64,000 nt of DNA from Ornithinimicrobium cavernae (GTDB lineage: Bacteria; Actinomycetota; Actinomycetes; Actinomycetales; Dermatophilaceae): the NCBI RefSeq assembly GCF_003121625.1, contig NZ_QDDJ01000007.1, positions 186,001 to 250,000 on the forward strand. Direction: 5' to 3'. A model generated the notes under the pieces. The model was not told the origin of the DNA and did not search any database. It saw only the letters and a list, made by a program, of their open reading frames with translations. Position 1 is the stretch's first letter; each line of letters begins with the position of its first letter. Shown here piece after piece: positions 50,355 to 60,098 of the stretch. The position numbers and the translations under genes are program-made.

Positions 50355-50656
50355 TCGTTGCCATCAGCATCAGCCCGTCCGGCGGGGACGAGACCGGGGG
50401 CGTCAGCGAGGCGGTCGCCCGCGCCGTCCAGGTGATCCGGGACTCGGGTCTGCCGTGCGAGACCAACGCGATGTTCACCAACATCGAGGGCGAGTGGGAC
50501 GAGGTGATGGCCGTCGTGAAGCAGGCGGTCGACGTCGTCGCACAGGAGTCGCCGCGGGTCGGCCTCGTCCTCAAGGCGGACATCCGTGCCGGCTACACCG
50601 GCCAGCTGGCCGCCAAGGTGGAGCGGGTCGAGGCGCACCTCGCCGACCGCGGCTGA
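50351..50656 (+). CDS. Thiamine-binding-like protein (MTH1187/YkoF family)
   Basis: A 101-residue ferredoxin-like protein with the family pattern MIVAISISPSG near the start, VSEAVARAVQVIRDSGLPCE, then NAMFTNIEGEWDEVMAVVKQA. Members bind thiamine or a related pyrimidine and may act in its uptake or salvage. It is translationally coupled to the MFS exporter upstream (ATGA), which hints that the transporter handles the same ligand. Confidence 0.88.
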   Translation: MIVAISISPSGGDETGGVSEAVARAVQVIRDSGLPCETNAMFTNIEGEWDEVMAVVKQAVDVVAQESPRVGLVLKADIRAGYTGQLAAKVERVEAHLADRG

Positions 50657-50773
50657 CGGCCGCGCCCCCGGCCTGGCCCAGCCGTATGCCGAGCCTCACC
50701 CGAGGCCTGTTGCCGCGGGCCTGCCGGGGCTAGTGTCGGGAGGGTCAGAAACCCTCCGTCGCCAGGAGCAGTC

Positions 50774-51205
50774 ATGGCCACGCGTCTCAACCCGTATCTC
50801 AGCTTCCCGGGCAACGCCAGGGAGGCGCTGGAGTTCTACGCCGGCATCCTCGGTGGCGAGCTCGACGTCAGCACCTTCGGGGAGTTCCCGGGTGCCGGTC
50901 CCGAGCTCGACGACAAGATCATGCACGGCCAGCTCGAGACCGCCGCCGGCCTCACGCTGATGGCCGCCGACATCCCGCCCGGCACCGACCACCAGCCGGG
51001 CAACAACATCACGATCAGCCTCAGCGGCGACGACGTCGAGACGCTGCGTGGCTACTGGGCAGGCCTGTCCGAGGGCGCGACGGTCCAGACCCCGCTCGAG
51101 GTGCAGATGTGGGGCGATGAGTTCGGTCAGCTCACCGACCGCTTCGGCATCAGCTGGCTCGTCAACATCAGCGGCCAGGCCGCAGAGGCTGCGCCGGACC
51201 GCTGA
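50774..51205 (+). CDS. PhnB-like VOC protein
   Basis: A 143-residue VOC-fold protein of the PhnB/3-demethylubiquinone-like group: NPYLSFPGNAREALEFYAGILGG at the N-terminus, IMHGQLETAAGLTLMAAD, and WGDEFGQLTDRFGISWLVNI at the end. The leader contains a small hairpin (GGAGGGT / ACCCTCC, 50739-50757) and a TAGTGT -10-like hexamer. Enzymatic activity is uncertain. Confidence 0.88.
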   Translation: MATRLNPYLSFPGNAREALEFYAGILGGELDVSTFGEFPGAGPELDDKIMHGQLETAAGLTLMAADIPPGTDHQPGNNITISLSGDDVETLRGYWAGLSEGATVQTPLEVQMWGDEFGQLTDRFGISWLVNISGQAAEAAPDR

Positions 51206-51237
51206 CGGGCCATGCGTCCGCCCGTTACGGTGGACGC

Positions 51238-52542
51238 ATGGGGTCGATCCTGCTGGCATCCTGCCCCTTCCGTGGGCACGTCACGCCCACGCTGCGACTG
51301 GCGGCCGGGCTGGCGGACGCCGGCCACCGCGTGCGTGTCGTCACCGGCCACCGCTACGCCGAGCAGGTGACACGCGCGGGAGCCGAGCTGGTCCAGCTGC
51401 CGGCAGCGGCCGACCTGGACGAGGACCGGCTCCTCGAGACCTTCCCGGAGCGCGCCGACCTGACCGGCCCCGCGGCAGCGCGCTTCGACATGACCCGCAT
51501 CTTCCTCGAGCCGGTGCCGGCCCAGCTGGCAGCCGTCGACGGCGCGCTCGCCGAGGAGGCGGCCGACGTGGTCGTTGCCGAGCCCCTGTTCCTCGCGGCC
51601 CTCGCCCTCGTCGGGCGCCGCACCGCCCCACCGGTCCTCACGCTCGGCACCATGCCGCCGCTGGGACGGCAGACGGCGATGCCACCGCTGGGGCCACCGT
51701 GGCGCGGGCTCGGCCCGCTCGCGCCGAGAGCCCACGCGACCGCGCACGGGGTGCTGCAGCGCCTCCTGTTCGGGCCCGTCCAGCGGGAGGCGGAGCGACT
51801 GTTCGCCACCCTCGGGGAGCCGGCACCGACGACCTTCTTCCTGGACTGGCCGCGCGCCGGAGCCGGGATCCTCCAGCTCTCGGTGCCCGCCTTCGAGCCC
51901 GTCGCGGGGCTCCCGGTGCCCGTCCACCACGTCGGCGCCCTCGCCGGCCCGCCCGGCCGCCCGGACGGTGAACCACCGTCGTGGTGGCCGCGGGTGCAGC
52001 AGGCCGCGGCCGAGGGGGTGCCGGTCGTGCACGCCACGCAGGGCACCGCGGCCAACACGGACCTCGGGCAGCTGGTGGCGCCGACGATCCGCGCGCTGGC
52101 GGGCCGGCCGGTGCTCGTCGTCGCAACGACCGGCGGCCGGGATCCCGGAGACCTCTCGCAGTCCCTCCCCGCCAACGCGGTCCTGGAGCGCTGGGTCGAC
52201 TACTCCTGGCTCCTGCCGAGCACTGCCGTCATGGTCACCAACGGGGGGTACGGCGGGGTCCACGAGGCGCTCCGCCACGGCGTGCCGCTGGTCCTGGCCG
52301 GTGCGCAGCAGGACAAGGCGGCCATCGCGACCCGGGTGCGGCGCAGTGGTGCCGGCCTCGCCGTGACCACGCTGAGCCCGAGCGAGCCCGACCTCGACCG
52401 GCTCGTGGGGACGGTCCTCCACGACGGCGGCTACCGGGCCGCCGCGCAGCGCCTGGCCGCGGACCTGGCGGCCGCACCAGGCCTCCCCGGGGCGGTGGCC
52501 GTCGTCGAGAGCCACCTGCAGGGCCGGGCGGCGCGGGCCTGA
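51238..52542 (+). CDS. GT1-family (macrolide-type/UGT) glycosyltransferase
   Basis: A 434-residue GT-B enzyme. The N-terminal acceptor domain opens with SILLASCPFRGHVTPTLRLA. The C-terminal nucleotide-sugar domain has VVHATQGTAAN, WVDYSWLLPSTAVMVTNGGYGGVHEALRHGVPLV (the PSPG-like motif) and AQQDKAAIATRV. It would glycosylate a small hydrophobic acceptor such as a macrolide or lipid. No biosynthetic cluster is present. Confidence 0.9.
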   Translation: MGSILLASCPFRGHVTPTLRLAAGLADAGHRVRVVTGHRYAEQVTRAGAELVQLPAAADLDEDRLLETFPERADLTGPAAARFDMTRIFLEPVPAQLAAVDGALAEEAADVVVAEPLFLAALALVGRRTAPPVLTLGTMPPLGRQTAMPPLGPPWRGLGPLAPRAHATAHGVLQRLLFGPVQREAERLFATLGEPAPTTFFLDWPRAGAGILQLSVPAFEPVAGLPVPVHHVGALAGPPGRPDGEPPSWWPRVQQAAAEGVPVVHATQGTAANTDLGQLVAPTIRALAGRPVLVVATTGGRDPGDLSQSLPANAVLERWVDYSWLLPSTAVMVTNGGYGGVHEALRHGVPLVLAGAQQDKAAIATRVRRSGAGLAVTTLSPSEPDLDRLVGTVLHDGGYRAAAQRLAADLAAAPGLPGAVAVVESHLQGRAARA

Positions 52543-52588
52543 CCCGGCCCCTCGGCATACGGCCGGCAAAGTCTGTGGCTCGCCGACA

Positions 52589-52615
52589 CAACCTGGACGG
52601 CCCCCGCCCCCGTTA
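52589..52615 (+). promoter_or_regulatory. ECF-type promoter before the broken sigma gene
   Basis: CAACC (52589-52593), a 17-base spacer, then CGTTA (52611-52615), matching the usual autoregulated promoter of actinobacterial SigE-like ECF genes. It lies 26 bases before the GTG of the remnant. Confidence 0.55.
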
Positions 52616-52641
52616 GACCACTATGGACCCATCGGGGGGCG

Positions 52642-53048
52642 GTGAGCGGGCTGCAGGTCGATGACGACTTCCTGGACTTCGTCCGCGCCAGGCAGGATCC
52701 GCTGCTGCGAGCCGCGGTGCTGGTATGCGGGAACCACCACCTGGCGCAGGACCTGTTGCAGGACGCGCTGGCCAAGCTGGCGAGCCGGTGGGACCTGTCG
52801 GCGAGAGCGTCACCGGGGAGATCCAGGAGTGGTCAGGTCGCTGGCACAGGACCGGCGCACAGATCTCCCTCGCGGTGACCGACGGCACCCGGTGCTTAGT
52901 CACCAAGCCCGGGGGAGAGTTGGGAGTCGACCTCCAGACCGGTGTCTGTGCAGACCTGGAGCACGACCTCGCTAGATCCTCGATTGTGCGTGTGATCCTC
53001 ACCCCAGACGACGAGGTCCTCGTTGTCCACGTCCTGTCGGGCTTCTGA
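52642..53048 (+). pseudogene. Remnant of an ECF sigma factor operon (deletion fusion)
   Basis: From GTG 52642 the frame begins like a SigE-group ECF factor: DDDFLDFVRARQDPLLRAA, then NHHLAQDLLQDALAKLASRW. Family resemblance ends after about 53 codons (near 52800). From there a different frame, reading GESVTGEIQEWSGRWHRTG to DEVLVVHVLSGF with stop at 53046-53048, carries what looks like the C-terminus of another, probably envelope or anti-sigma-related, protein. An internal deletion that removed the rest of the sigma gene and the start of its neighbour explains both parts. Confidence 0.7.
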
Positions 53049-53129
53049 GAGACACCCTCGCCGTCAGTGTCCGTCTGCCCTGCGTCGGCGCTAGGTTGGG
53101 AGCCAGGAGCGCCATGGGCGGAGGGATCG

Positions 53130-55895
53130 ATGCAGGTGCCGCAGCCCCCGGAGTCCGGGCCTGACGGACTCGTGACGGTCGCCCGCGCCGAGTGGCCCTT
53201 TGTCGGGCGTGGCGAGGAGTTCGACCTCATCACCGCTGCGATCGGCACAGACGCTCAGGGCGGGTCCGGCCGGGGCGAGCCACCGGGGAGCGGGTCCGGG
53301 GGCGCGGTGATCTTCGCGCCCGCCGGCGTGGGCAAGACGAGGCTGCTGACGGAGGTGCGTCGCTGGGCGGAGCACCGTGGCGTGCGGACCGCGTTGGTGA
53401 TCGCGACCGAGGCTGGCTCACGCACGCCGTACGGCGCGGTGCTACACCTGCTCCCTGCGGGCACGGCGGACCCGGCGGACCGAGTGACCTGGCACGCCGC
53501 CTTCGCCGCGGCGCTCCGGTCGGCGGACTGCCGCACGCTGTTGCTCGTGGACGACGCCCAGCACCTCGACCACGGCAGCGCCGCCCTGGTGCTCCAGCTC
53601 GCCATGGAGGGCGCGGTCACGCCCGTCGTCGCAGTGCGCCGGGGAGCGTCGGTCCCGGACCCGATCACCGCGCTGTGGAAGGACGGCCTCGCGCTGCGGG
53701 TGGACCTGCAACCCTTCTCCGCCACCGAGATGCGCGCCCTCATCAGCCGGGCCCTCGGCGGGTCCGTGAGCGATCGCACCCTGTCCCGACTTGCCGCCGT
53801 GAGCGACGGCAACGTGCTCTACGCCCGTGAGCTGGTGGCCGGCGCCCTCGAGGCAGGATCCCTGCGCCGGCGGGAGGACGTCTGGACCTGGGACGAGCAG
53901 GTGGTTCTCGCACCCCGACTCGTCGACGCGGTGGGATGGCGGCTGGCGGCGCTGTCCGATGAGGGGCGCCAGGCACTGGCGCTCGTCGCCATCGGGGAGC
54001 CGCTGCCCCTGGCGGTCGCGGAGCGGCTCATCGACGCCGAGGTGCTGTCGGCGCTGGAGGAGTCGGTGCTGGTCTGCACTGACGGCAGGGGTGAGCTCAC
54101 GTCCCTCCGGTTGTGTCACCCGCTGTACGGCGAGGTCGTCCTCGGCCAGCTGGGGCACCTGACGCGTCGCCGTCTCGTCGCCGCACTGGCAGACGCGCTC
54201 GAGGCCGACCCCTTGCACCGGGACGAGGCCGTCGTGCGGGTTGCCAGCTGGAGGCTCGAGATCGGTGGGGAGCTGCCACCGGAGACGCTGCTGCGGGCCG
54301 CTGAGCGAGCGAACCAGACCTTCGACCACGAGCTCGCGGAACGGCTGGCCCGGGCCGGCATCGTGGCCGACCGCGCCGGGAGCGAGCTCCGGTGCTCGCT
54401 GGTCGTCGAGCTGGCCAGGGCCCTGGTCTGGCGCAACCACTTCGAGGAGGCCTCGGCGCTGCTGCTCGAGATCGAGGACGAGGTGGTCGCGTCCGATGAC
54501 GAGCCCCTCCAGGACACCTACCTCGACATGCGCTTCTGGGCCTGTTATGTGGGGCTCGGTCAGGCGGACGAGACGCGCCGCCTGCTCGACCGGTTTACCG
54601 CGACGTCCGGCGGGAGCGATCCGGGGACGCGGGGAGGTGAGGGGGAAGGGAAACCCGGCCTCGCGGCATACCGGGCCAACATCCTCCTGGGGGAGGGGCT
54701 GGCTCGCGAGGCCGTCGCCCTCGCCGAGCCGTTGCTCGACTCCACGGAGGTGCCCGAGCTGCAACGGCTCCTCGCGCTCGAGACGAGCGGCGAGGCGCTG
54801 GGCTACCTGGGGCTGTACACGCGGGCCGCGCTGGTGTGGGACCGGATGCGCTCGCTCGCACAGACGGGCCACGGGAGGGCAGCCACGGCTGCCACCGAAG
54901 CGGATATGCAGGAGCTGTGGTGCGCCCAGCTCGATGGACGGTTCGGCGAGATCCTCCCGGTGGTCTCGGCTCTCCACTCACAGTTCGAGAGCAGTCAGGA
55001 CGTGGCGACCAGGGGACTCGCGTCCCTCGCGCTCGGCCGCATCTTCCTGATGGCCGGCCGACCGAGCCGTGCCCAGGCCGTGCTGCTCGACGCGGTGGCC
55101 GACTTCCGCACGGTCGACCTCGGGGGGACGCTGGCGTGGGCGCTGTCCCTGTTGAGCCAGGCCGCGGTGCTGACCGGCCGGCCGGAGGACGCACGCCGGT
55201 GGCGGGACGAGGCGCGCGAGCACCATGCCCGCGGGGGCTCCGCGCGGCAGGCCGCCGACCTGACCGCTGCCGACGTCTGGATCGCGGTGGCCGAGGGTGA
55301 CGGCACCGCCGCCTCTGCCCTGGCCCTGGAGGGTGCCGCAGCCTATCCCCAGTTCGAGCTGCCCCGAGCACGGCTGCTCCACCTCGCCGTCCGGGTCGGC
55401 GAGCGCGGAGCCGCGGTGGTCACCGACCTCCGGGACATCGCGGACCGGGTCGAGTTCGAGTACCCGACGCTGTTGGCTGACCACGCGGAGGCACTGCGGG
55501 CCGGGGACGGCACAGCCCTCGAGGAGGTCGCCCACCGGTTCGGGGACCGCGGCCTCCCGCTGCTGGCTGCCGAAGCGGCCAGCCAGGCCGCCCGCGCCCA
55601 CAGGGCGGCAGGCTCCACCGACGGGACCCGGCGGGCCTCTGCGCTGCTGGCGAGGCTCACGGCGCGGTTCGAACGGATCACCACGCCAGCCTTGCGGGAG
55701 CCGGAGCTGGTCGCCGACCTCAGCCGGCGCGAGCTCGACGTCGCCCGGCTGGCGGCCCTCGGGCTGAGCAACGCGCAGATCGCCGAGCGCCTGGTCGTCT
55801 CGGTCCGGACGGTGGAGTCCCACCTGTACCAGGCCTACGCCAAGCTCGGGGTCGAACGGCGCACCGACCTGGGGCGCCTGCTGCCACCCCAGTAG
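53130..55895 (+). CDS. Large LuxR-family ATPase regulator (LAL type)
   Basis: A 921-residue regulator. An N-terminal AAA/NACHT-like ATPase has a Walker A APAGVGKTRLL and Walker B TLLLVDDAQHL. A long helical repeat region (about 300-830, TPR-like) follows, then a C-terminal LuxR helix-turn-helix (LSRRELDVARLAALGLSNAQ and VRTVESHLYQAYAKLGV). GGAGGG before the ATG at 53130 sets the start. Such proteins usually activate catabolic or secondary-metabolism genes on binding an inducer. The target may be the small HTH-like gene downstream or genes outside the window. Confidence 0.93.
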   Translation: MQVPQPPESGPDGLVTVARAEWPFVGRGEEFDLITAAIGTDAQGGSGRGEPPGSGSGGAVIFAPAGVGKTRLLTEVRRWAEHRGVRTALVIATEAGSRTPYGAVLHLLPAGTADPADRVTWHAAFAAALRSADCRTLLLVDDAQHLDHGSAALVLQLAMEGAVTPVVAVRRGASVPDPITALWKDGLALRVDLQPFSATEMRALISRALGGSVSDRTLSRLAAVSDGNVLYARELVAGALEAGSLRRREDVWTWDEQVVLAPRLVDAVGWRLAALSDEGRQALALVAIGEPLPLAVAERLIDAEVLSALEESVLVCTDGRGELTSLRLCHPLYGEVVLGQLGHLTRRRLVAALADALEADPLHRDEAVVRVASWRLEIGGELPPETLLRAAERANQTFDHELAERLARAGIVADRAGSELRCSLVVELARALVWRNHFEEASALLLEIEDEVVASDDEPLQDTYLDMRFWACYVGLGQADETRRLLDRFTATSGGSDPGTRGGEGEGKPGLAAYRANILLGEGLAREAVALAEPLLDSTEVPELQRLLALETSGEALGYLGLYTRAALVWDRMRSLAQTGHGRAATAATEADMQELWCAQLDGRFGEILPVVSALHSQFESSQDVATRGLASLALGRIFLMAGRPSRAQAVLLDAVADFRTVDLGGTLAWALSLLSQAAVLTGRPEDARRWRDEAREHHARGGSARQAADLTAADVWIAVAEGDGTAASALALEGAAAYPQFELPRARLLHLAVRVGERGAAVVTDLRDIADRVEFEYPTLLADHAEALRAGDGTALEEVAHRFGDRGLPLLAAEAASQAARAHRAAGSTDGTRRASALLARLTARFERITTPALREPELVADLSRRELDVARLAALGLSNAQIAERLVVSVRTVESHLYQAYAKLGVERRTDLGRLLPPQ

Positions 55896-55940
55896 CCGAC
55901 TACTGAGAGGGCGACCTCGTGTCGGCCGTAGCCTCTCGGC

Positions 55941-56183
55941 ATGAGCGGGCTCTCCTGTGAGCACCAGCTGGACCAGCTGCCGACCGCGATGGCCGTGGCG
56001 CTGAGGCTGCATGCCGCCGGGCACGGCGACGCGGTGGTCGGGACCGCGCTCGGCGTGCCGGTCGAGGGGGTCCCGACCCTGTTGCAGCTGGCCCGTGCGA
56101 AGTTCCACAACCTCCCGAACCCGGGTGCCCGGTCCGAGAACCAGTGGTCCACCACTGAGGGAGTCGACGGCCCGGGCTCCTAG
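55941..56183 (+). CDS. Small HTH-like protein (sigma region 4-like)
   Basis: An 80-residue protein: the LPTAMAVALRLHAAGHGDAVVGTALGVPVEGVPTLLQLARAKF segment (about residues 13-55) resembles the helix-turn-helix of sigma region 4, followed by a short polar tail. It lies 45 bases after the LuxR gene. A small DNA-binding or anti-activator role is possible. No RNA-polymerase-binding region 2 is present. Confidence 0.7.
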   Translation: MSGLSCEHQLDQLPTAMAVALRLHAAGHGDAVVGTALGVPVEGVPTLLQLARAKFHNLPNPGARSENQWSTTEGVDGPGS

Positions 56184-56226
56184 GTTCAGCAGCGGAAGCC
56201 CTTCCGCAGGCAGCGTCCCCCGGACG

Positions 56227-56371
56227 TCGTGAGACGTCCCACCGGCCCCCCCTGACCCGCTCCCCGACACCTTCCCGGGGGGAGCGGACTCGCCTGGTGC
56301 GGGGCACACCGAGGCGGGACTGCCGCTCCCCGGGCCCCATGGCCGGGGAGCGGCAACCGGCCGTCTCACGA
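56227..56371. ncRNA. Candidate structured RNA: outer stem with two inner hairpins
   Basis: TCGTGAGACG (56227-56236) pairs perfectly with 56362-56371. Inside lie hairpin 1 (CCGCTCCCC 56257-56265 with 56279-56287) and hairpin 2 (TGCCGCTCCCCGG 56321-56333 with 56343-56355, perfect 13 pairs). The two hairpin arms share the CCGCTCCCC core and could also pair with each other. It fills the gap before the GH13 gene. It could be a terminator cluster, an attenuator or an unknown RNA. I found no U-tract and no known family match. Confidence 0.45.
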
Positions 56372-56407
56372 CCTGCCGTCGAGGGCCCCGCCCGTTAGGT
56401 TGGGGGA

Positions 56408-58222
56408 ATGCCTGAGAGCTCACCGTCCCCCTACCCCGGCATGGGCGCGACCCTGCACGACGACGGCGCCACGTTCCGTGTCTGGGCACCGAACGCCACG
56501 GCCGTGGCCGTCACCGGCAGCCACGACGGCTGGAACGTCCCGGCCGCCCTGCGTCCCGACGGCGACGGCTCGGTCGGCACCTGGTCGGTGCACGTGCCCG
56601 GGGTGGGTGCCGGCACGGAGTACCAGTTCCGGCTCACCACCGGCGGCGGTGAGGAGGTCTGGCGGGCCGATCCCTACGCACGGGAGATGACCAACTCGGT
56701 GGGCAACTCCGTGGTCCACGACCCGAGCGCGTTCGACTGGGGGCAGGACGACTTCCAGATGCCGCACTGGGACGACGTCGTGATCTACGAGATGCACGTG
56801 GGGACCTTCGCGGCGGACCAGGAGCACCGGGGCGACTTCGACCGGGCCGCCCAGCGGCTGCCCTACCTGCGGGAGCTGGGGATCTCCGTGGTCCAGGTGA
56901 TGCCGCCCTTTGAGTATGCAGGTGACATCAGTTGGGGTTACAACCCCGCCCACATGTTCGCGGTCGAGTCCTCCTACGGAGGACCGGATGCGTTCAAGCG
57001 GTTCATCAAGGCGGCCCACGAGCACGGCATCGCGGTGATCGTCGACGTCGTCCACAACCACATCGGCCCCTCGGACCTGGACCTGTGGCGGTTCGACGGG
57101 TGGCACGAGAACGACGGCGGCGGCATCTACTTCTACAACGACTGGCGCGCCGAGACCCCGTGGGGTGCCACCCGACCGGACTTCGGCCGCCCCGCCGTCC
57201 GGCAGTTCCTGTCCGACAGCGCCAAGCTGTGGTTGCAGGAGTTCCACTGCGACGGGCTCCGCTTCGACGCCACGGCCTACATCCGGTCGGTGCACGGCAC
57301 GGTCCACGACGCCGGCTCGATGCTGCCGGACGCGACGGAGTACCTCCAGGCGCTGACCGCCTCGCTCTCGGCCGACCAGCCCTGGAAGCTGCTCATCGCC
57401 GAGGACCTGCAGAACGACCCGACCGTGACGATGCCGGTCGACCAGGGTGGACTCGGGTTCCACGCACAGTGGGACGCCGGTTTCGTGCACGTCATCCGCC
57501 GCGCGCTCACTCAGCTGGACGATGCGGCGAGGGACGTGGGCGAGGTGGCCCACGGCATACTCGGGACGGGGCGTGGTGCCGCTGGGTCCCGGGTCATCTA
57601 CACCGAGTCGCACGACGAGGTGGCCAACGGCAAGACCCGGGTCCCGGAGGCGATCTCCCCCGGCGCCGCCGACAGTCTGGCAGCCAAGAAGCGCGCCACC
57701 CTCGGGTCGGCGGCCGTCTTCTTCTCTCCCGGTATGCCGATGTTCTTCCAGGGCCAGGAGATGCTGGCCGACCGCTACTTCGACGACTCGGTCCCGCTGG
57801 ACTGGCACGACCTGCAGGACCACTTCGGCATCGTGGCCATGCACCGGCACATGATCGCCCTCCGGCGCAACCGCGAGGGCACTACCGCCGGGCTGCGCGG
57901 CCCGAACGCCAACGTCATCCGGGCCGATCAGGAGCGCGGCGTGATCGTGCTGCACCGGTGGGGTCAGGGCGGCCCGCACGACGACACGCTCGTGGTGCTC
58001 AACTTCTCCTCCTCCCCGGTCGTCGACTACCGGGTCGGGATGCCACGGCCCGGGCGCTGGGCGGTCCGGTTCAACGGCGACTCCACGCTCTACGACCCGG
58101 AGTTCGGGGACCACCCGGTCTTCGACGTGGACACCGTCCCGCACCCAGCTGACGACTGTGCCCAGAGCGCGACCCTGGCGGTCGGGGCCTACTCCGCCGT
58201 GGTGCTCTCCCTGGAGGGCTGA
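56408..58222 (+). CDS. GH13-family glucan enzyme with N-terminal CBM48 (GlgB/TreZ-like)
   Basis: A 604-residue alpha-amylase-superfamily enzyme. A CBM48-like beta domain (about 10-95, FRVWAPNATAVAVTGSHDGW) precedes the catalytic barrel with WGYNPAHMFAVESSYGG, VIVDVVHNHIGP, nucleophile Asp287 (CDGLRFDAT), acid/base Glu332 (LIAEDLQN) and Asp403 (YTESHDEVANG). A C-terminal beta domain closes it. The length and motifs fit a branching enzyme or maltooligosyl-trehalose trehalohydrolase; I cannot separate them. No other glycogen or trehalose gene is adjacent. Confidence 0.87.
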   Translation: MPESSPSPYPGMGATLHDDGATFRVWAPNATAVAVTGSHDGWNVPAALRPDGDGSVGTWSVHVPGVGAGTEYQFRLTTGGGEEVWRADPYAREMTNSVGNSVVHDPSAFDWGQDDFQMPHWDDVVIYEMHVGTFAADQEHRGDFDRAAQRLPYLRELGISVVQVMPPFEYAGDISWGYNPAHMFAVESSYGGPDAFKRFIKAAHEHGIAVIVDVVHNHIGPSDLDLWRFDGWHENDGGGIYFYNDWRAETPWGATRPDFGRPAVRQFLSDSAKLWLQEFHCDGLRFDATAYIRSVHGTVHDAGSMLPDATEYLQALTASLSADQPWKLLIAEDLQNDPTVTMPVDQGGLGFHAQWDAGFVHVIRRALTQLDDAARDVGEVAHGILGTGRGAAGSRVIYTESHDEVANGKTRVPEAISPGAADSLAAKKRATLGSAAVFFSPGMPMFFQGQEMLADRYFDDSVPLDWHDLQDHFGIVAMHRHMIALRRNREGTTAGLRGPNANVIRADQERGVIVLHRWGQGGPHDDTLVVLNFSSSPVVDYRVGMPRPGRWAVRFNGDSTLYDPEFGDHPVFDVDTVPHPADDCAQSATLAVGAYSAVVLSLEG

Positions 58223-58274
58223 GCCCGCCCGCGATCGGAGGAGCCACTGGCTGGGGTCGATCCGGATCGCGACA

Positions 58275-58291
58275 TGAAAGCCGGGCGAAAG
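58275..58291 (+). promoter_or_regulatory. 11-bp-phased GAAAG repeat upstream of a secreted protein gene
   Basis: TGAAAG at 58275-58280 and CGAAAG at 58286-58291, 11 bp apart, 22 bp before the start at 58314. A related repeat precedes the other secreted protein gene (60020-60046). Confidence 0.4.
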
Positions 58292-58313
58292 GGCGCCCTG
58301 GTGACCTGTTCGC

Positions 58314-58922
58314 ATGACAAAGAACACGAGAGTTCTCGCCAGTGCCTTTGCGGCAACCCTCTTGGCAGCCGCCATCAGTGCGAACGGGGCCGCCGCCCTC
58401 ACCGGGCCCACAGGCAGCGTGACACACGACGGACCGGGTCAGCCGACGGCGCCGTCAGCTCACCTCGAGGCCGACGGAGCCTCGTCTGTGGAGTCGCAGG
58501 TCAATGGCTACCCGTGCGCGCGGGACTGGGAGTGGTGCTTCTACACGCGACGATGGGACGTGAACAACGACCCGGGAGGGGTGGCTGCCTCGACCAAGAT
58601 CTACAGGCCCGGCCAGATCAACGAGGCCTACTACTACGCCAAGTTCATCCCGCGCGGGGAGAAGCTGCTGGTCCGGGACCGGATCTCGGACGGCAAGGTG
58701 GCGACCATACAAGGCAAGGAAAAGAGCTTCTACGATGGAGAGTGGCACACACGCTGGGGGGTGGGACTGATGTACACCGGCAATGAGGAGACCTTCCAGC
58801 TCGGCCCCAGCGGAACCGGCTTTTCGGAAGGCAACCGCTTCTGGTTCCGGGTGTGCCAGGCGCCGGAAGAGGAGCCGTGGCACAAGTACGACTGCTCACC
58901 GTGGGTCGCCGGCACAGCCTGA
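58314..58922 (+). CDS. Small secreted protein, unknown function (202 aa)
   Basis: A signal peptide (about residues 1-28, ending GAAA-type) is followed by a polar linker to about 62 and then a compact domain rich in Trp, Tyr and Arg with paired cysteines (YPCARDWEWCF; FRVCQ; YDCSPW). The spacing suggests two disulfides. A GEKLLVRDRISDGK strand pair gives a beta-rich fold. It shares general design and a similar upstream repeat with the secreted protein at 60099. I do not recognise a family. Confidence 0.75.
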   Translation: MTKNTRVLASAFAATLLAAAISANGAAALTGPTGSVTHDGPGQPTAPSAHLEADGASSVESQVNGYPCARDWEWCFYTRRWDVNNDPGGVAASTKIYRPGQINEAYYYAKFIPRGEKLLVRDRISDGKVATIQGKEKSFYDGEWHTRWGVGLMYTGNEETFQLGPSGTGFSEGNRFWFRVCQAPEEEPWHKYDCSPWVAGTA

Positions 58923-58955
58923 TCTGCGGCTCAGCACCTCCGGCAGGATGGGGGC

Positions 58956-59987
<1,032 letters not shown>

Positions 59988-60019
59988 CTGCCGCCCTCAC
60001 AGGTGGCGCTCCTCCCTGG

Positions 60020-60046
60020 TGAAAGCGAACTGAAACCGAAGTGAGA
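60020..60046 (+). promoter_or_regulatory. Three 11-bp-phased TGAAA-type repeats
   Basis: TGAAA at 60020, TGAAA at 60031 and TGAGA at 60042, each 11 bp apart, ending about 50 bp before the start of the secreted protein at 60099. This fits tandem binding by an OmpR-family regulator. Confidence 0.5.
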
Positions 60047-60098
60047 TCTCCTGCGGTCACGGTGGGTGGTGCACATTCACCAACAGGAGGGAACACAC

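Noticed and set aside
56227-56371. Assignment of the structured element to the actinobacterial 6C RNA family
   Set aside because: There are C-rich segments and two hairpins, but the loops lack the required runs of six cytosines and there is no terminal U-tract hairpin.
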